From: an uncultured Lachnospiraceae bacterium
GTDB lineage: Bacteria; Bacillota; Clostridia; Lachnospirales; Lachnospiraceae
Direction of reading: 5' to 3'
DNA: 21,329 bases
Assembly: GCA_910577675.1 (NCBI GenBank)
Contig: CAJTOR010000054.1
Coordinates: 1-21,329, forward strand
Shown: one piece after another, positions 1 to 7,816 of the stretch
Position numbering within the stretch: the stretch's first letter is position 1
Layout of the letters: every line of letters starts with the position of its first letter
The notes under the pieces: generated by a model
Databases searched by the model: none
What the model saw: only the letters and a program-made list of their open reading frames with translations
What the model was told of the DNA's origin: nothing
Position numbers and translations under genes: made by a program

Positions 1-57
1 GCACAGGTAGTTGATTACCCAGTGGAAGTAGTAAGGGAATGGTCTGAGATGGCATGA
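1..57 (+). CDS. 3' end of an unidentified gene (partial)
   Basis: An open frame enters from the left edge and gives AQVVDYPVEVVREWSEMA before a TGA. An intrinsic terminator follows 22 bases later, as expected after a real gene. The product cannot be identified from 18 residues. The next gene encodes a ribbon-helix-helix protein typical of plasmids and conjugative elements, so this may be a mobile-element gene, but that is inference. Confidence 0.4.
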   Translation, partial: AQVVDYPVEVVREWSEMA

Positions 58-78
58 CCACCAACAAATGGATACGGT

Positions 79-132
79 AAAAAGGAAAGGCATATTTGTT
101 CCGGTACAGGAATGGATATGCCTTCCCTTTTT
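79..132 (+). terminator. Intrinsic terminator after the partial gene
   Basis: A 17-bp stem with one A.C mismatch pairs 79-95 with 116-132. The 3' arm ends in five T. The loop itself contains a small TTCC/GGAA hairpin. It separates the gene ending at 57 from the gene starting at 218. Confidence 0.7.
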
Positions 133-217
133 CTGTTGCATAAAATCATGCCAAAGGGAAAGCCTTGCCATGATAAACCGAAGGAATTTTTCCTCCAATA
201 TGTAGAAAGGGGGCAGT

Positions 218-694
218 ATGGCAAAACAAGATGACCGCATCATCACCTCTGTTTACTTGACAAGGGAAATGTGCGAACAGGTAGATCGGATGGCAGCCCG
301 CGGACATATCTCACGGAATGAACAGATCCGCCGCTATATCGAAAAAGGACTGGATGTGGAGGGTTACCGACAGGATATTGATTTTATCGCGGGAATCATC
401 CGGCAGGCACTTCAGGCAGTCTATCAAATCGAGGACATCAAGGCAGTGGTAGAACAACAGGCGAACCGAATTGCAAAGATGCACATGAAATCGGGAAAGA
501 TGGATGCCGCTGCATTTTTCCTGTTGGTTAAGGTGCTGATGAATATGGCACAGGAGGGGACAACGGAGCAATTTGACCAGATGTTAGGCAACGCCATCGC
601 GTTAGGGGTTGATTATATGCAGAAAAAAGATTTCCAAATCAACAGCTTCTTATACGATACGGACAACTTAAAGGAGATTGCATGCAAATTATAA
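218..694 (+). CDS. Ribbon-helix-helix DNA-binding protein, mobile-element type
   Basis: A 158-aa protein preceded by the ribosome site AAAGGGGG five bases before ATG. Residues 7-46 have the beta-strand/helix/helix pattern of an RHH (MetJ/Arc) domain, with RIITSVYLT as the strand and ISRNEQIRRYIEKGL as the second helix. The remaining ~110 residues are mainly helical, without membrane segments. RHH proteins of this kind usually serve in partition, mobilisation or copy control of plasmids and integrative elements. The genes around it are a fragment upstream and a broken sigma factor downstream, so it looks like a surviving piece of a decayed element. Exact role unknown. Confidence 0.7.
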   Translation: MAKQDDRIITSVYLTREMCEQVDRMAARGHISRNEQIRRYIEKGLDVEGYRQDIDFIAGIIRQALQAVYQIEDIKAVVEQQANRIAKMHMKSGKMDAAAFFLLVKVLMNMAQEGTTEQFDQMLGNAIALGVDYMQKKDFQINSFLYDTDNLKEIACKL

Positions 695-708
695 TGGATG
701 AGCTTTAT

Positions 709-891
709 CTAAGAAAACAACGCTTTAGGATATTTCTCCCAGTCAAGTGTCCACTCTGTTTCCAACACTTTCAGGAAAGTTTGTTGCTATAAGTCCTCGG
801 CATCCGTCTTTTCCACGCAGAGTTTCAGACAGAACCTGTATATATCCGTACCAAACTCATCAATACATTTTTTTATTTCTTCTGCGTCCAC
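709..891 (-). pseudogene. Broken ECF sigma-70 factor, N-terminal fragment with amber codon
   Basis: A GTG start at 891 follows a strong AGGGGAGG ribosome site and opens a frame with typical sigma-70 region 2 sequence: IYRFCLKLCVEKTDAEDL, then an in-frame TAG at 787-789 where the family normally has Tyr, then QQTFLKVLETEW. The frame closes at 709 after KALFS, so regions 2.4 to 4 are missing. Loss of the amber codon alone would therefore not restore a full protein. The break point lies ~15 bases from the end of the RHH gene, which suggests that insertion or deletion of the neighbouring element truncated it. Recognition rests on the DLYQQTFLK-like pattern. Confidence 0.75.
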
Positions 892-930
892 TGTTTCACC
901 TCCCCTGCCTGTTCACCCTATATTCGCCAT

Positions 931-957
931 AACCTTTTATAAGGTTCACTTTTTTTC
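931..957 (+). terminator. Possible plus-strand terminator
   Basis: AACCTT-TTAT-AAGGTT forms a perfect 6-bp hairpin followed by CAC and eight T. It could stop readthrough from the RHH gene. The stem is short and AT-rich, so this is tentative. Confidence 0.4.
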
Positions 958-972
958 AATAATTGAAAAACT

Positions 973-1008
973 AAAAAAACAGGAGCAAAGATAACATACC
1001 TTCGCTCC
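973..1008 (-). terminator. Terminator of the polyamine operon
   Basis: On the minus strand a 9-bp stem (GGAGCGAAG/CTTTGCTCC, one G.T pair, 9-nt loop) is followed by TG and seven T. It lies ~180 bases downstream of the last operon gene. Between 1009 and 1190 I see no other gene. Confidence 0.7.
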
Positions 1009-1190
1009 CGGTAATAACATGTCAAAGGAAATTCAGAATCCATTACTTCCCCATATCCCTGTGCTGCTCTCGCAACTTATCAGATGGAGCCTATCTCCCC
1101 ACCTAACATAATTGGTAAGTTAAACTTCCTTTCCTGCTTTTCACTTATCTTCTATGCTAACCGCCAGAATAAAACGATGAAATCACGATT

Positions 1191-2411
1191 CTATAATAAT
1201 CTACCCAAACGCTGCTTAAAATCCATATATTCAAACTTCCTCAGACAATGTAACTTTCTGTTATTATCGAAAACAAAAATTTCCGGCAGTGGCATACCAT
1301 TGAAAGTATTGTTCTTACACATCGTGTAAATCGCCATGTCGCCAAACAGGAGCAGGTCACCCTCTCTCAATGGTCTGTCAAAACTATAATCCCCGATCAC
1401 ATCCCCCGCCAAGCAGGTAGACCCACAAAGACGGACAGTGAAGGGAAGCTCTCCCGGTTCCTTTGCGCCGTACAGCGGCGGTCGGTAGGGCATTTCCAGT
1501 ACATCCGGCATATGGCAGGCGGCACTGGTATTAAGAACAGCGATTTGTGTTTCACCGTTTTGCAGTACATCCAGCACATGGGCAGCCAGATAGCCCGCAT
1601 AAAGCGCACAAGCTTCCCCCGGTTCCAGATAAACTCTCAGATTCCATCTCTCCTGTGCCGAACGTATGCACCTCTCCAGCCTCACGATATCATATCCGGG
1701 TCTGGTAATATGGTGTCCGCCGCCGAAATTGAGCCATTTCATCCGGGGCAGTATATCGCCGAAGCGTTCCGCCACAGCTTTAAGCGTTGTTTCCAGCGCA
1801 TCGGAATCCTGCTCACACAGCGTATGAAAATGCAGACCATCCAGCAGCTCGGTCAATTCTAACGTCATTTTCTCGTCCCACTGGGCGCGTGTGGTTCCCA
1901 GACGGCTGCCGGGGGCACAGGGGTCATAGATTGCATGTCCTTCCTGCGTGGAGCACTCCGGATTGATGCGCAGCCCAATGCTTTTCCCGGCTTTTTTTGC
2001 CCGGAAACCGAACCGATCTAGCTGGCTGGGAGAGTTAAATACAATATGGTCTGCGTACCGCAGCAGCTCGTCAAACTCTTCCTCCCGGTATGCCGCACAG
2101 AAGACATGAACCTCCTTTTCCGGCATCTCCTCCGCGCCAAGCCTGGATTCATACAGCCCGCTTGCCTCTGTCCCGTCAAGATACGGCGATATAACAGGGT
2201 AGAGATCATAGTTGGAAAACGCTTTCTGAGCCAGCAAAATCCTGCACCCCGTCCGTTTTGCCACGCCAGCCAAAATCTCTCCGTTCCGGCGCAGCATGGC
2301 TTCATCCAAGATATAACACGGAGTAGGCAGTCCCCCGAAAAGTTTATCCGGGGAACTGCCGCCTAACCCCTCAAAGGCTTTACGACTTTCTTTCACACCG
2401 AAACTTCCCAT
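1191..2411 (-). CDS. nspC: Carboxynorspermidine/carboxyspermidine decarboxylase
   Basis: A 406-aa PLP enzyme of the alanine-racemase-fold decarboxylase group. It removes CO2 from carboxyspermidine (or carboxynorspermidine) to give spermidine (or norspermidine), the last step of the aspartate-semialdehyde-dependent polyamine route. Visible landmarks are TPCYILDE near the N-terminus, QKAFS holding the PLP lysine, the phosphate-binding stretch LNFGGGHH, EPGEA, and GSTCLAGDVIGDY with the catalytic Cys/Asp expected at the partner active site. Its ATG overlaps the stop of the dehydrogenase gene by one base (TGATG), implying translational coupling. It is the last gene of the operon. Whether the product is spermidine or norspermidine cannot be told from sequence; the spermidine-type neighbours favour spermidine. 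Confidence 0.9.
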   Translation of the reverse strand: MGSFGVKESRKAFEGLGGSSPDKLFGGLPTPCYILDEAMLRRNGEILAGVAKRTGCRILLAQKAFSNYDLYPVISPYLDGTEASGLYESRLGAEEMPEKEVHVFCAAYREEEFDELLRYADHIVFNSPSQLDRFGFRAKKAGKSIGLRINPECSTQEGHAIYDPCAPGSRLGTTRAQWDEKMTLELTELLDGLHFHTLCEQDSDALETTLKAVAERFGDILPRMKWLNFGGGHHITRPGYDIVRLERCIRSAQERWNLRVYLEPGEACALYAGYLAAHVLDVLQNGETQIAVLNTSAACHMPDVLEMPYRPPLYGAKEPGELPFTVRLCGSTCLAGDVIGDYSFDRPLREGDLLLFGDMAIYTMCKNNTFNGMPLPEIFVFDNNRKLHCLRKFEYMDFKQRLGRLL

Positions 2412-3670
2412 CAGTCCACCAACGCCGGCATCCGGCTCTCGCTTCTCGGCAGGCCATACTGATCCAGCGCCGCAAGGAAGGGATCGGGGTCAAACTCCTC
2501 CACTGTGTAGACACCTGCCTTGTTCCACTTGCCGGTCAACAGCATCAGGGCACCGCACATAGCAGGTACGCCGGTGGTGTAACTGATAGCCTGACTGCCC
2601 ACCTCGCGATAGCACTCCTGATGGTCACTGACATTATAGATGTAATAGGTCTTGTCCCGACCGGATTTTTTTCCGGTAAAGATGCAGCCGATATTTGTCT
2701 TTCCCCTGGTGCGTGAACCAAGACTTGCCGGATCGGGCAGCAGGGCTTTAAGGAACTTGATGGGTACGATCTGCTGCCCCTCAAAGTCCACAGGACTGGT
2801 GGAGAGCATTCCCACGTTCTCCAGACAGCGCATATGATTAAGATAACTCTGCCCGAAGGTCATAAAGAAACGGATTCGCCGCACTTCCGGGATATTTAAT
2901 GCCAGGCTCTCGATCTCCTCATGATGGAGCAGATACATGTCCTTGTGTCCCACCTGGTCAAAATCATACTCCCGCTTGATGCTCATAGGGGCAACTTCCA
3001 CCCAGTGTCCGTCCTCCCAGTAACTGCCGGGAGCGGAAACCTCGCGCAGATTGACCTCCGGATTGAAATTGGTGGCAAAAGCATAGCCGTGGTCGCCGCC
3101 GTTGCAGTCCAGAATATCAATGGTGTCAATGGAATCGAACTCATGCTTTTTAGCGTAAGCGCAGTATGCCTGTGTTACCCCCGGATCAAAGCCGCAGCCC
3201 AACAGGGCAGTAAGCCCCGCCTCCTCGAACTTCTTACGGTATGCCCACTGCCAGCTATAGTCGAAATAGGCGGAGAACCCCGCCTCCTTGCAGCGCTTTT
3301 CGTAGACAGCCCGCCACGCCGGGTCATCAGTGTCCTCCGGCTCATAATTGGCAGTATCCATGTAATTCACTCCGCAGGCAAGGCAAGCGTCCATAATGGT
3401 CAGATCCTGGTATGGAAGCGCAATATTCATCACCAGATCGGGCTTGTAAGCGTTGATAAGGTCTATTACCTGCTGCACATCATCCGCGTCAACCTGGGCA
3501 GTTGTTATTTTGGTCGCGGTAACAGGAGCCAGCTTTGCTGCCAGCTCATCGCATTTTGATTTTGTCCGGCTCGCGATGCAAAGCTCCGTGAACACCTCGC
3601 TGACCTGGCAACATTTGTGGATGGCAACGGACGCAACACCGCCGCAGCCGATAACAAGAACTTTACTCAT
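2411..3670 (-). CDS. Carboxyspermidine dehydrogenase (saccharopine dehydrogenase family)
   Basis: A 419-aa protein with an N-terminal Rossmann fold (KVLVIGCGGVASVAIHKC, matching GxGGVG) and the overall layout of the saccharopine dehydrogenase/Lys9 family. Next to nspC this family member condenses putrescine (or diaminopropane) with aspartate semialdehyde, using NADPH, to carboxyspermidine (or carboxynorspermidine). AAAGGAG lies about ten bases before ATG. It follows agmatinase, which would supply putrescine, and is translationally coupled to the decarboxylase that uses its product. Function is assigned by family and context; saccharopine dehydrogenase itself is less likely because no lysine-metabolism gene is near. 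Confidence 0.85.
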   Translation of the reverse strand: MSKVLVIGCGGVASVAIHKCCQVSEVFTELCIASRTKSKCDELAAKLAPVTATKITTAQVDADDVQQVIDLINAYKPDLVMNIALPYQDLTIMDACLACGVNYMDTANYEPEDTDDPAWRAVYEKRCKEAGFSAYFDYSWQWAYRKKFEEAGLTALLGCGFDPGVTQAYCAYAKKHEFDSIDTIDILDCNGGDHGYAFATNFNPEVNLREVSAPGSYWEDGHWVEVAPMSIKREYDFDQVGHKDMYLLHHEEIESLALNIPEVRRIRFFMTFGQSYLNHMRCLENVGMLSTSPVDFEGQQIVPIKFLKALLPDPASLGSRTRGKTNIGCIFTGKKSGRDKTYYIYNVSDHQECYREVGSQAISYTTGVPAMCGALMLLTGKWNKAGVYTVEEFDPDPFLAALDQYGLPRSESRMPALVD

Positions 3671-3692
3671 AATAACTCATCTCCTTTAATTA

Positions 3693-4559
3693 TCAAAATC
3701 TATTTTTATGTATCGCTAAAATCAGTTCCCTCAAAACCTTGCAGGCAGTGGCGGTGGAAACACCGCTGGCATCCAATACGGGAGCCAGCTCGTTTATGTC
3801 AGCCCCAACCACATGGGCGGTACAGACTGTCCGGATGGCATCGAGCAGTTCAGGAAAACTGACACCGCCCGCTTCTGGCGTACCCGTTCCGGGAAACACG
3901 GAAGGATCCAGACAATCAAGGTCAACGGTGAAGTAGACGGGAACATTCTGCGCCTGCAGATCCGCAATGGTCTTCTCCAGTCCTTCAAACATAAAGAGGT
4001 GCATATCCGTGTGTTCGCTGGCAAAATAAAATTCCTCCCGGTCACCGCTTCGGATACAGAACTGATGAATATGCCCATCACCTACCAACTCATGACAGCG
4101 CCGAAGGACGCAGGCATGGGAAAGTTTCGCCCCAAGATAATCGTCCCTTAGGTCGGCGTGGGCATCGAAATGAATAATGTGGAGCTCCTTATATCGCTTC
4201 ACTGCAGCACGCACCGCACCAAGCGTAACCAGGTGCTCACCGCCAAGTAAGATAGGAAATTTTCCATCTTGCAGTATCCTTGCAGCGCGTGCTTCTATTT
4301 CCTCCAGTGCCATCTGCGCGCTGCCAAAGCAAAGCTCGAGGTCACCGCTGTCAAATACCGCGCAGTCTGTAAGATCCGCGTCCTGATAAGGGCTGTAGGT
4401 TTCGAGCCCGAAGCTCTCATGCCGCATGGCGGAGGAACCAAACCTCGCACCCGGGCGAAAACTGGTGGTGGAATCAAAAGGTGCACCATACAAAACTATA
4501 TGTGCCTGTTCATAATTGCAATCGCAGCCAATAAAATTTTCAATATTCGGTTTAAGCAA
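3693..4559 (-). CDS. speB: Agmatinase (ureohydrolase family)
   Basis: A 288-aa cytosolic binuclear-manganese hydrolase converting agmatine to putrescine and urea. The metal-binding motifs are intact: GGEH, HFDAHADLRD (three ligands), SHAC, and TVDLDCLDP with its two aspartates. Length is normal for bacterial SpeB. The start is a TTG at 4559, placed eight bases after GGAGGG and only three bases after the stop of the spermidine synthase gene. It sits between agmatine production (SpeA) and putrescine use. Ureohydrolases acting on guanidinobutyrate or guanidine are alternatives, but the operon strongly favours agmatine. Confidence 0.88.
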   Translation of the reverse strand: MLKPNIENFIGCDCNYEQAHIVLYGAPFDSTTSFRPGARFGSSAMRHESFGLETYSPYQDADLTDCAVFDSGDLELCFGSAQMALEEIEARAARILQDGKFPILLGGEHLVTLGAVRAAVKRYKELHIIHFDAHADLRDDYLGAKLSHACVLRRCHELVGDGHIHQFCIRSGDREEFYFASEHTDMHLFMFEGLEKTIADLQAQNVPVYFTVDLDCLDPSVFPGTGTPEAGGVSFPELLDAIRTVCTAHVVGADINELAPVLDASGVSTATACKVLRELILAIHKNRF

Positions 4560-4562
4560 AGT

Positions 4563-5417
4563 TTATCCCTCCACTTCCTGCAACATCTCCTCCAGAAACG
4601 CTGGCAGACAGAACGCGCCCACATGGAGCCTCGGGGTATAGTAGCGCGTGTGCAGATTAAGCTTGCGCCATGCATCGGTATCCAGATCGTCCGTAGGATG
4701 ATACTTCTTGCTGGCAAAACCGAACAGCCAGTACCCTGCTGCATAGGTGGGGATATGTGCCTGGTAGACCCGGCTGATGGGAAAGGTACTGACAATGCGC
4801 TTGTGGCTGCGCTGCATTGCCCCGGCATCCTCGGCGTAAAACGGGCTTCCCTGCTGGTTGACCATAATACCATCCTCCCGCAGTGCATTGTGGCAGTTGC
4901 CGTAAAACTCTCTGGTGAATAGCCCTTCCGATGGTCCAAAAGGGTCGGTGGAATCCACAATAATAAGGTCGTATGCCGCTTCCTGTCTGCGGATAAACTT
5001 CAGGGCGTTCTCAAAGTGGATATGAACTCTCCTGTCATCCATACGGCATGCATTGCTGGGCAGATACGTCCTGCATGCCTCCACCACAAGCGGGTCCATC
5101 TCCACCAAATCAATGTGCTCAACACGGTCATACCGGGTCAGCTCCCTCACCACGCCTCCATCCCCTGCCCCGATAACAAGAATGTCCCGTATGCCTGGAT
5201 GAACCGCCATGGGTACATGGGTAATCATCTCATCGTAAATAAATTCATCCCTCTCCGTCAACATCACGTTGCCATCCAGAGTCAGCACCCTGCCAAATTC
5301 CGGCGTTTCAAAGATATCGATGCGCTGGTAATTGCTTTGTTTGGAATACAGATGCCTGTTGACCCGGATACTGTGCTTCACATCCGGGGTATGAAATTCA
5401 CTGAACCACATCTCCAT
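4563..5417 (-). CDS. speE: Spermidine synthase (polyamine aminopropyltransferase)
   Basis: A 284-aa SpeE-family enzyme that transfers an aminopropyl group from decarboxylated S-adenosylmethionine to putrescine. It shows the N-terminal beta domain (MEMWFSEFHTPDVKHSIRV), GAGDGGVVRELTRY for nucleotide binding, VEMDPLVVEACR, and the DSTDPFGPSEGLF loop with the catalytic Asp. I start it at 5417, seven bases after AAAGGAG; an in-frame ATG seven codons upstream (5438) would overlap speA and has no better site. Oddity: it is in one operon with the decarboxylated-SAM-independent route, and no speD is visible in this window, so its aminopropyl donor must come from elsewhere or its substrate may differ. 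Confidence 0.9.
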   Translation of the reverse strand: MEMWFSEFHTPDVKHSIRVNRHLYSKQSNYQRIDIFETPEFGRVLTLDGNVMLTERDEFIYDEMITHVPMAVHPGIRDILVIGAGDGGVVRELTRYDRVEHIDLVEMDPLVVEACRTYLPSNACRMDDRRVHIHFENALKFIRRQEAAYDLIIVDSTDPFGPSEGLFTREFYGNCHNALREDGIMVNQQGSPFYAEDAGAMQRSHKRIVSTFPISRVYQAHIPTYAAGYWLFGFASKKYHPTDDLDTDAWRKLNLHTRYYTPRLHVGAFCLPAFLEEMLQEVEG

Positions 5418-5430
5418 ATTTGATCTCCTT

Positions 5431-6894
5431 TCACGCAAGTACGTTCAGCCTCTCCAGCTCCGGATCTTCCGAGCCAGTCATGCTGCACCCTTTTTCCTTG
5501 GCATACCGGATATGCTCCAGAATCTCCGCCGTGACCCGCTCCCCCGGAGCCAGCAGTGGGATACCGGGTGGATAGCACATAACAAACTCACTGCATACCC
5601 GCCCCTGCGTTTCTGCCAGGGGCAGGCTTAGCTTCTCCGCATAAAATGCCTCCTGCGGACTAGCTACCACTTCCGGCTCCACGTACTCTTGGCTCAAAAG
5701 CCCCGTCTGATCCCGCTGGTATCTCCTCCGTATCTCCGCTAAGGCGCTGACCAGCCTCTCCACCTCCTGGGGACGATCCCCCATGGAGAGGTAAGCCAGG
5801 ATATTGCCGATATCACCGAACTCAATCTGGATATCGTATTCATCCCTCAGGATATCATACACTTCAATTCCAGCCAAACCAATGTCCAAGGTATGGACAC
5901 TCAGTTTGGTGGTGTCGAAGTCGAACACCGAATCCCCGTTCATCAGCTCCCTGCCAAAGGCATAGTATCCACCAACAGCGTTGATTTCCTGCCGGGCGTA
6001 CTCCGCCATGTCCGCCACCTGATGAAACACCGCCCGCCCCCGCAAAGCCAGGTTCCTGCGGCTGATATCAAGGCTTGACATCAAAAGATAGCTTGCGGAG
6101 GTAGTCTGGGTCAGGTTGATAATCTGCCGCACATAACCTGCATGGACATTTGGTCCTACCAGCAGCAGGCTTGACTGGGTCAGGCTGCCACCACTCTTGT
6201 GCATGGATACAGAAGCCATGTCCGCCCCCGCTGCCATTGCTGATACTGGAAGACCGCCGCCAAAATAGAAGTGTGTGCCATGCGCTTCATCCGCAAGGCA
6301 TCTCATCCCGGCCGCGTGCGCCATTTTGACTATGGCGCGAAGATCGCTGCAAATACCATAATAAGTAGGGTTATTCACCAGAACTGCAACAGCACCGGGA
6401 TGATCCGCAATGGCTTTCGCCACATGCTCCCGCCGCATCCCCAGGGAAATGCCCAGATTCTGATCCACATCGGGGTTTACGTATACCGGAACCGCACCGC
6501 ACAAAACCAGGGCATTGATAACACTCTTATGTACATTGCGGGGAAGGATGATCTCATCCCCCCTCTTGCAGGTGGCTAAGATCATGCTCTGAACAGAACT
6601 TGTGGTACCTCCCACCATCAAAAACGCATGGGCGGCTCCAAAGGCATCCGCCGCCAGTTTTTCCGCTTCAAGGATAACCGACACCGGATGGCATAGATTA
6701 TCGAGGGGCTTCATGCTGTTTACATCTACTCCGATGCACTGCTGCCCCAGAAATTCAGTCAACTCTGGGTTGCCCCTCCCCCGCTTGTGACCTGGCACAT
6801 CAAAGGGAACCACCCTCATTTGCCGAAAGGACTCCAGCGCCTCATAAATTGGCGCTCGGTTTTGATTTGTTTGATTCGATAGGGTTCTTTTCAA
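5431..6894 (-). CDS. speA: Arginine decarboxylase, Orn/Lys/Arg decarboxylase family
   Basis: A 487-aa PLP-dependent fold-type I decarboxylase that converts arginine to agmatine and feeds SpeB. Landmarks are VPFDVPGHKRGRGNPEL near the N-terminus, LADEAHGTHFYFG (Asp pairing with the PLP nitrogen) and SVSMHKSGGSLTQSS with the Schiff-base lysine. The frame is open upstream to an ATG at 6975, but that extension would run through a perfect terminator hairpin. A TTG at 6894, eleven bases after GAAGGAG, gives the normal family N-terminus (MKRTLSNQTNQNRAPIYEAL) and length. Lysine or ornithine as substrate cannot be excluded, but agmatinase in the same operon argues for arginine. Confidence 0.88.
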   Translation of the reverse strand: MKRTLSNQTNQNRAPIYEALESFRQMRVVPFDVPGHKRGRGNPELTEFLGQQCIGVDVNSMKPLDNLCHPVSVILEAEKLAADAFGAAHAFLMVGGTTSSVQSMILATCKRGDEIILPRNVHKSVINALVLCGAVPVYVNPDVDQNLGISLGMRREHVAKAIADHPGAVAVLVNNPTYYGICSDLRAIVKMAHAAGMRCLADEAHGTHFYFGGGLPVSAMAAGADMASVSMHKSGGSLTQSSLLLVGPNVHAGYVRQIINLTQTTSASYLLMSSLDISRRNLALRGRAVFHQVADMAEYARQEINAVGGYYAFGRELMNGDSVFDFDTTKLSVHTLDIGLAGIEVYDILRDEYDIQIEFGDIGNILAYLSMGDRPQEVERLVSALAEIRRRYQRDQTGLLSQEYVEPEVVASPQEAFYAEKLSLPLAETQGRVCSEFVMCYPPGIPLLAPGERVTAEILEHIRYAKEKGCSMTGSEDPELERLNVLA

Positions 6895-6927
6895 TTTCTT
6901 ATTTACTCCTTCTCTCCGTTTGTTGGC

Positions 6928-6965
6928 AAAAAAACCGCAAGCTGCGCTGGCTGCACAACTTGCGG
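6928..6965 (-). terminator. Intrinsic terminator / attenuator in the speA leader
   Basis: On the minus strand a 13-bp stem (6965-6953 with 6947-6935, three G.T pairs, 5-nt loop) is followed by seven T. It ends only ~34 bases before the speA start and ~330 bases after the promoter. A strong terminator between promoter and first gene, with no gene between, is the usual sign of transcription attenuation. Confidence 0.85.
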
Positions 6966-7290
6966 TCGTCATCATATAAACTTCATAGCTCCACCTTTTA
7001 CCATACAGGCATTTTGAGGTGTAAGAATCTGTTCAAATAGGACGGAGGGATCAGAGTCTATATAGCAATTCTACTTTTACTACTCTTATTGACCGTTTCA
7101 CAAGTCTGCGCATTAAGCACATTTCGGTTATGAAGTAACCAACTTATAAAATTTGAGCTTTTAACTCAATCAATAAGGCAACGCATGGCTGCCAATCGGC
7201 AGTGGACCCGGCTGTCCGTATGGCCTCAACTCCCCGTGGAGTGGTCCGTGTAATTGCTTTGAAAAGACTCTGAATAGGACCTTTTCAACT
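6966..7290 (-). ncRNA. Structured 5' leader of the polyamine operon (putative riboswitch/attenuator)
   Basis: No gene fits this stretch on either strand. Read as minus-strand RNA it contains several hairpins: TTGAAAAG/CTTTTCAA at 7288-7259, ACTCC-ACGG-GGAGT at 7243-7230, GGACC closed by GGTCC around it, CTGCC-GATT-GGCAG near 7200, TTGAG/CTCAA near 7155, and GGTTA-CTTCA-TAACC near 7133. TCAGAGTC at 7273-7266 can also pair with GACTCTGA at 7058-7051, closing the domain and competing with the first hairpin. A ribosome site followed by the mini-ORF Met-Lys-Phe-Ile-stop precedes the terminator. I could not match it to a known riboswitch class. Confidence 0.55.
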
Positions 7291-7296
7291 GTAGAC

Positions 7297-7325
7297 ATGC
7301 TACCACAGAATAATTATTTTGTCAA
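7297..7325 (-). promoter_or_regulatory. Sigma-A promoter of the polyamine operon
   Basis: The minus strand shows TTGACA (7325-7320), a 17-base spacer and TAGCAT (7302-7297). The -35 box is perfect and the -10 matches 4 of 6. Predicted start ~7290, giving a leader of about 400 nt before speA. Confidence 0.75.
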
Positions 7326-7481
7326 GGTACAAATAACATGCGGCACGGAAAACACATGAATGAATAAACCATAAACAAAGTGTTGCAAAAACGTAACAGG
7401 GACAAATTTTTGTTGGAATTTCAAAACACCATATATAAATATTCGATTTTGAAAAGTCTTCCCGCATACTTATTTGTTTTG

Positions 7482-7519
7482 TTGACAGAATGTTCATTCA
7501 TGCATATGTCGTGAACATT
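7482..7519 (+). promoter_or_regulatory. Promoter-like site overlapped by an inverted repeat
   Basis: TTGACA (7482-7487), 17 bases, TATGTC (7505-7510). A perfect 8-bp inverted repeat AATGTTCA/TGAACATT (7489-7496 and 7512-7519) spans the spacer and the -10 box, as an operator would. No convincing gene lies between here and trmB at 7817. The rest of 7326-7673 is AT-rich and shows nothing else I can support. Confidence 0.35.
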
Positions 7520-7673
7520 TAGCACAGAAACCTGTTTACCAAAACAAAAATAAAACAAAAACGCCCGGACATTTTTATCTATTTCTTAATCTTACATACT
7601 AATAAACACGATTATGAGGGACTTCGATTTAGGTTATCAAAATGATAGTTCGACAGTTCTTTAAAACTTGCTA

Positions 7674-7702
7674 TTGAATATCTCCCCCAAATCGTATATA
7701 AT
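7674..7702 (+). promoter_or_regulatory. Promoter of trmB
   Basis: TTGAAT, 17-base spacer, perfect TATAAT. The ~110-nt transcript leader can fold into three hairpins (CCTG/CAGG, CTGG/CCAG and CGGGGCT/AGCCCCG, the last ending at ~7789 with only three T). A weak attenuator is possible but unproven. Confidence 0.7.
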
Positions 7703-7816
7703 GGCGGCAAACCTGTTTTATAGCAGGATTGCCTGGGTTTTAACCAGACCGTAAGGCGGGGCTGCCCGCACTGGGAGTCAAAGCCCCGTTTCAAATTCAC
7801 AGATGGAGTAAAGCAT

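Noticed and set aside
694..792. 32-aa plus-strand frame overlapping the RHH gene stop as TAATG
   Set aside because: It is antisense to the sigma-factor fragment, has no ribosome site of its own and no recognisable sequence; the overlap looks like an accident of the junction.
6895..6975. 27-residue N-terminal extension of SpeA from ATG 6975
   Set aside because: It would be coded by the terminator hairpin and its T-run; family alignment from memory and the ribosome site favour the TTG at 6894.
6966..7290. Guanidine-II riboswitch, T-box or SAM riboswitch identity for the speA leader
   Set aside because: Only one of two ACGG hairpins forms well, no T-box AGGGTGGNACCGCG is present, and no SAM-I core is seen.
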